Source: Alphaproteobacteria bacterium
GTDB lineage: Bacteria; Pseudomonadota; Alphaproteobacteria; UBA828
Assembly (NCBI GenBank): GCA_022820945.1
Contig: JAJEEP010000053.1
Location: 1 to 54,124 of the forward strand
Reading direction: 5' to 3'
Length of the DNA: 54,124 nucleotides
Shown here: piece after piece, positions 51,078 to 54,124 of the stretch
How positions within the stretch are numbered: position 1 is the first letter of the stretch
Layout of the letters: each line of letters starts with the position of its first letter
Notes under the pieces: model-generated
The model's input: only the letters and a program-made list of their open reading frames with translations
The model's database searches: none
Told to the model about the DNA's origin: nothing
Program-made: the position numbers and the translations under genes

Positions 51078-51683
51078 GTGAGCGGTGTCGTCCCCGGCAG
51101 GGGCGCGGACAGCAACCGCCCCGGCAGGGGCGCGGAGAACAGCCGCCCCGGCAGGGGGGCGGACAACAACCGCGCAGGCTGGGGCGTTCACGCCCATCGG
51201 GCACTGCACGCCGCGGGCATACGCCAGGTCGCCTACGTGCCGGACGCCGGCCTGTCGGCGCTGCTCGGCCTGTGCGAAGCCGACGAGACCATGCGCACGG
51301 TGCTGCTCGCACACGAGCAGGAAGGCCCGGCACTGATCGCCGGCGCCTGGCTCGGCGGCGAACGCGCGGCGCTCTTGATGCAATCGAGCGGGGCCGGCAA
51401 CTGCATCGCCGCGCTCTCGCTGATCCGCACCTGCCGCTTCCCCTTCCTCACGTTGGTCACCATGCGCGGCGAGTGGGGCGAGACCAATCCGTGGCAGCTG
51501 CCCATGGGCCAGGGGACCGCGGCGCATCTCGAGCAATGCGGGGTCATCGTCTCCCGCGTGGACGACCCGGATGACGCGTTCGAGACCATTGAGGCTGCCG
51601 CTGCCATCGCATTCGAAAGCCAGGCGGCAGCCGCGGTGCTCATCGGCCAACGCGTGATCGGCGCGAAGAGCTTCGACGGATGA
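51078..51683 (+). CDS. TPP-dependent decarboxylase alpha subunit (sulfopyruvate/phosphonopyruvate decarboxylase type) with N-terminal repeats
   Basis: A 201-residue protein matching the pyrimidine-binding half of ComDE-type 2-oxoacid decarboxylases. VAYVPDAGLSALLGL is followed by the TPP-activating glutamate in AHEQEGPALIAGAWLGG, then LLMQSSGAGNCIAALSLI and MRGEWGETNPWQ. The N-terminus is odd: residues 6-32 are three copies of a nine-residue unit (PGRGADSNR, PGRGAENSR, PGRGADNNR) from a 27-bp tandem repeat. The only start codon in frame before the conserved part is the GTG at 51078, ahead of the repeats. It overlaps the beta gene by 4 bp. Confidence 0.8.
   Translation: MSGVVPGRGADSNRPGRGAENSRPGRGADNNRAGWGVHAHRALHAAGIRQVAYVPDAGLSALLGLCEADETMRTVLLAHEQEGPALIAGAWLGGERAALLMQSSGAGNCIAALSLIRTCRFPFLTLVTMRGEWGETNPWQLPMGQGTAAHLEQCGVIVSRVDDPDDAFETIEAAAAIAFESQAAAAVLIGQRVIGAKSFDG
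51092..51172 (+). repeat. Three tandem 27-bp repeats at the 5' end of a decarboxylase gene
   Basis: The units at 51092-51118, 51119-51145 and 51146-51172 all begin CCCCGGCAGGGG (the third has one further G change) and differ at a few internal positions. Each is exactly nine codons long, so copy-number change would keep the frame. The repeats are translated if the GTG at 51078 is the start. Confidence 0.85.
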
Positions 51684-52285
51684 CGCGTCGCGCGCAGCCG
51701 GATACCTCCCTCGACCGGCGCACCGCCGTGACGCTGCTGCTGGAGGGCCGCGACGACGTGCTGGTCGTCCCCGGCCTGGGCTCGGCGACCTGGGACTGCG
51801 CCGCACTCGGCGACAACCCGCTGCACTTCTCGCTCTGGGGCGCCATGGGCAATGCGTCGATGATCGGGTTCGGCCTTGCGCTGGCGCAGCCCGCGCGCCG
51901 CGTGCTGGTGCTGACGGGCGACGGCGACATGCTGATGGGGCTCGCGAGCCTTGCCACCATCGCGACCCAGGCGCCGCCCAATCTCGCCCTCGTCGTGCTC
52001 GACAACGAGCGCCACGGCGAAACCGGGATGCAACCCACGCATACCGCGCACCGCACCGACCTCGCCGCCGCAGCTGCCGCCTGCGGCTTCGCCGAAGCCC
52101 GGCAGGTCGCGGACGAGGCCGGCCTCCGCGCCGCGCTCCCGCTGGTGCACGACGTACCTGGGCCGACCTTTCTCACGGTGAAGGTGCACGCCGAGCCCCT
52201 GCCCCGCGTCCTCCCGCCCCGCGACGGCGCCTACCTCAAGGACCGTTTTCGCGCGGCGCTATTGGACAAGGACGCCGTCCTCTAG
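51680..52285 (+). CDS. TPP-dependent decarboxylase beta subunit (sulfopyruvate/phosphonopyruvate decarboxylase type)
   Basis: A 201-residue partner carrying the pyrophosphate-binding half. The TPP motif runs from LTGDGDMLMGLASLATIA to the LVVLDNERHGETG asparagine (about residues 76-113), the standard GDG-N spacing. FSLWGAMGNASMIGFGLALA before it is also typical. Alpha and beta halves together equal one single-chain phosphonopyruvate decarboxylase, and the two genes overlap by 4 bp (ATGA). The substrate could be sulfopyruvate or another 3-substituted pyruvate; no phosphonate or sulfonate genes are nearby. Its last 26 codons have a degenerate copy at 53892-53969. Confidence 0.84.
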   Translation: MTRRAQPDTSLDRRTAVTLLLEGRDDVLVVPGLGSATWDCAALGDNPLHFSLWGAMGNASMIGFGLALAQPARRVLVLTGDGDMLMGLASLATIATQAPPNLALVVLDNERHGETGMQPTHTAHRTDLAAAAAACGFAEARQVADEAGLRAALPLVHDVPGPTFLTVKVHAEPLPRVLPPRDGAYLKDRFRAALLDKDAVL

Positions 52286-52544
52286 TCTCGCTCGGCACCG
52301 CTTCGCCGTCCGGTCGAATAGCCGGTGCGCGGGACTCCCTTTCCCCTCCCTGCGCCGTATTGACTTGCAGTTCCGAGCACCCCACCGTTTTCGCCATGCT
52401 TTTCTCGAGTCGCGACGCCGTCCGGATGCGTCCAGAGATCGCTCCCTGAACGGCGCGCGCTTGCAACGCTCGGAGTTGGCGGAGCGCCGCTCTCCCTCGT
52501 CAGGCCGCCGCGACCCACCCACTCTTGCCGAGGAACGCGATACC
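52286..52544. other. 259-bp upstream region of the lipoprotein gene
   Basis: No gene seen. A TTGACT hexamer at 52360-52365 could be a -35 element but lacks a clear -10 at the normal distance. GAGGAA at 52530-52535 is the ribosome site of the lipoprotein gene. Confidence 0.35.
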
Positions 52545-53810
52545 ATGAGACGCCACACCCAATTCCTTCGCACGGTAACGGTGCTCCTGATGGCCGGCGG
52601 CTTGGCCGGAGGCCTATCCGCCTGCGGCGGGGGTGGTGGCGGGTCGTCCTCCCCGCCGATGCCCACAGCCAGCGATGAGGCGCTCGACGCGGCAATCACC
52701 GCCCATCCGCCGTCAACGGCACCTGCCCTGCTGAGCGCAGACGGCTCGGGAAGGCCGGCGGACAACTCGATGCTCGAGGAAGCAACCGATGCGGCCAGAG
52801 CAAAGGTCGGCGGCTGGGACGACATTGCGTACGAGCGAACGACTGCGTCGGATTCGACAGACACGCTCGTGATCTACAGCAACCAAGAGACACTGCCGAA
52901 CAAGCCGTTCAGCGACGTTTATCCGTTCGATCATGACGCCGACAATGACACAACGCATGACTCCTTGATCGTCGCTTCCTCCGACGTGAGTCTGGTCAGC
53001 GGCGTCACGGAGTTCCCGTCCGCTGTCAATCAAGTGGACGTGCCGTTCACGGACGACGCTACGTTCATGGGCATGTTCGCCGGCGCGCCGGGCACCTACA
53101 CCTGCGTCTCGATGTGTACACTCTCAACCAATATGGACGCAGAATTGAGCGCCGTCGGCGGCACATGGTACTTCACACCCAATAGCGCGAGCGACCCGGT
53201 GTCGGTTGACGACAGCGACTACATCCATTTCGGCTACTGGATGAATGAGGCGGAGGTGAACGACGAGCCCGTCATCATGGCAGCCGCCATCGCCGGCGGA
53301 ACCGACCCCTCCCCGATCAGCACCGTCCAACGCCTCGAGGGTCAAGCCAGCTACGCCGGGGCGGCGACGGGTCTCTACGTGATCAGAACCTTCACGCTGG
53401 ACGGTGAGGTCAACAGGCGAACAGGCGGACAGTTCACCGCCGATGCGATGCTGACGGCCTACTTCGGCGGTAACGACGTGGCGGTCAACAAGCACTACTC
53501 GGTCGTTGGCGAAATCACGGACTTCGTGGACCGGCGGGGCAGAGCCATCGACTCCAGCTGGAGTGTCGACCTGCAGAAAGCGCTGTTCGGCAGCCAACAG
53601 GGCGCCATGTTCGAGGGCGATACCGTGGGCGATGCCGACGCAGATATGGGCTCCTGGAACGGCCGCTTCTTTGGACCCGTCGCCGTCGACAACGACAATG
53701 CGACAACGGGTAACCAGTCCACGTTCCCGTCCGGGGTGGCCGGCACCTTCGACGCTCAGTTCACGAACGGCGCCGTCATCGGCTCCTTCGGCGCGGAGAA
53801 CAACGACTGA
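52545..53810 (+). CDS. TbpB-like (Slam-dependent type) outer-surface lipoprotein
   Basis: A 421-residue lipoprotein. The signal sequence (LRTVTVLLMAGGLAGGLSAC) ends in a lipobox with lipidated Cys27, followed by a glycine/serine linker (GGGGGGSSS). The C-terminal third ends VAGTFDAQFTNGAVIGSFGAEN, close to the closing strands of the TbpB-type beta-barrel found in transferrin-binding-like and other Slam-exported lipoproteins. YAGAATGLYVIR is a likely barrel strand. Ligand unknown; no Slam or TonB-receptor gene is in the window. The start is supported by GAGGAA. Codon use is less GC-extreme than in neighbouring genes, which suggests a different history. Confidence 0.72.
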   Translation: MRRHTQFLRTVTVLLMAGGLAGGLSACGGGGGGSSSPPMPTASDEALDAAITAHPPSTAPALLSADGSGRPADNSMLEEATDAARAKVGGWDDIAYERTTASDSTDTLVIYSNQETLPNKPFSDVYPFDHDADNDTTHDSLIVASSDVSLVSGVTEFPSAVNQVDVPFTDDATFMGMFAGAPGTYTCVSMCTLSTNMDAELSAVGGTWYFTPNSASDPVSVDDSDYIHFGYWMNEAEVNDEPVIMAAAIAGGTDPSPISTVQRLEGQASYAGAATGLYVIRTFTLDGEVNRRTGGQFTADAMLTAYFGGNDVAVNKHYSVVGEITDFVDRRGRAIDSSWSVDLQKALFGSQQGAMFEGDTVGDADADMGSWNGRFFGPVAVDNDNATTGNQSTFPSGVAGTFDAQFTNGAVIGSFGAENND

Positions 53811-53891
53811 CGCGAGAGACACCTCTCACTGGGTAATCAAGAGACGTCAGACCTGAGGTGCGGACACGAAAGCGCTCGATGCTCGACGCGG

Positions 53892-53969
53892 CGCATCCTC
53901 CCGCCCCGCGACGACACCTGCCTCCGGGACCGCTTCCGGTTGGCGCGACTGGGCACTGACGCCACCCTC
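53892..53969 (+). pseudogene. Degenerate copy of the 3' end of the decarboxylase beta gene
   Basis: Twenty-six codons here align without gaps to the last 26 codons of the beta-subunit gene (52205-52282). Both begin with arginine, hydrophobic, LPPRD and share DRFR in the middle; the peptide is RILPPRDDTCLRDRFR here and RVLPPRDGAYLKDRFR in the gene. The stop TAG of the gene is TGG here. The copy is diverged (I count roughly 73 percent identical bases), so it is an old duplicate or comes from a paralogue. The lipoprotein gene lies between the two copies. Confidence 0.65.
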
Positions 53970-53983
53970 TGGCCCCTTGCCCT

Positions 53984-54007
53984 CTTGACTAATCTTCGAC
54001 AGTTTGG
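53984..54007 (+). repeat. Conserved 24-nt block, copy 2 (inverted partner at 121-144)
   Basis: CTTGACTAATCTTC...CAGTTTGG matches the reverse complement of 121-144 at 22 of 24 bases. In this copy TTGACT (53985-53990) is followed after 17 bp by AATCTA (54008-54013), so it could serve as a promoter for something beyond the window end. Confidence 0.5.
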
Positions 54008-54124
54008 AATCTAAATCTCTTTTGCATCAGTCAGTTAGCAGGCAATTTTCGGCGCGTGGCACTACATTTCGCAGCACGCCCGAAGCTCGCCCCTATGTGG
54101 ATGGTCAGGCAGCGGCAGGGTTTC
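54008..54124. other. Window end, no gene assigned
   Basis: AT-richer sequence followed by 54044-54074, which resembles positions 13-49 in the same orientation (shared pieces ATTTTCG, TGGCAC and TTCGCAGC with small gaps). No coding frame can be supported. Confidence 0.3.

Noticed and set aside
51092..51172. Three tandem 27-bp repeats as a CRISPR array
   Set aside because: The units abut without spacers, are coding and number only three; no cas gene is present.

Overview
The window is GC-rich DNA, very probably from an alphaproteobacterium. Taxon signals are a DUF1476 (F1FO-ATPase zeta inhibitor-type) gene, a purC-purS pair with an alphaproteobacterial-type PurC, a fused Dpp permease/ATPase gene, and inverted intergenic repeats of the kind common in that class. 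It holds about 47 protein genes, one tRNA-Val(CAC), one truncated secretion-gene remnant and one partial gene duplicate. I see no CRISPR array, complete insertion sequence, prophage or rRNA. Most genes encode uptake and oxidation of organic acids, sugars or sugar derivatives, and peptides or opine-like compounds.

Layout. 1-1026: gene-poor, with a terminator, a hairpin and the 3' end of an HlyD-type secretion gene on the minus strand. 1027-2253: dienelactone hydrolase fused to a SnoaL-like domain. 2512-11334: eight plus-strand genes that overlap or nearly touch: a three-subunit molybdenum hydroxylase, an acyl-CoA ligase, an enoyl-CoA hydratase, and larC-larE-larB for the nickel-pincer (NPN) cofactor, with no larA. 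11337-12116: a lone CoA-transferase beta subunit, convergent. 12262-20686: a Dpp/Opp-type ABC importer (dppF, binding protein, dppB, fused dppC-dppD) followed by two closely related FAD monooxygenases, then an orphan HigA-type antitoxin. 21085-23451: an AceE-like transketolase. 23523-27941: methyltransferase, quinone oxidoreductase, persulfide dioxygenase-rhodanese fusion and LLM flavin oxidoreductase.

28124-32075: a coupled operon of nitrilase-fold amidase, an atypical SDR, a DapA-like aldolase and a CmcJ/NvfI-type oxygenase. 32143-35124: tRNA-Val, SMP-30 lactonase, SpuC-like aminotransferase and GFA protein. 35190-48075 (minus strand): a roughly 13 kb catabolic cluster headed by a LacI regulator, then CoA transferase, enoyl-CoA hydratase, a sugar ABC importer, two GMC oxidoreductases flanking an SDR, and a DUF993 aldolase-like protein. 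48694-50612: purS, purC and an NRDE-family gene. 50712-54124: DUF1476, a two-subunit TPP decarboxylase of the sulfopyruvate/phosphonopyruvate type whose alpha gene begins with three 27-bp repeats, and a TbpB-like surface lipoprotein followed by a degenerate copy of the decarboxylase 3' end.

The most notable observations are: the NPN-cofactor genes built into a Mo-hydroxylase/CoA-ligase operon; a Dpp importer in which every degenerate ATPase motif falls on the same composite ATP site; the unassigned 28-32 kb operon with an SDR lacking its catalytic lysine; the repeat-bearing TPP decarboxylase and the lipoprotein flanked by a duplicated gene end; and a 24-nt block found in inverted orientation near both ends of the window.
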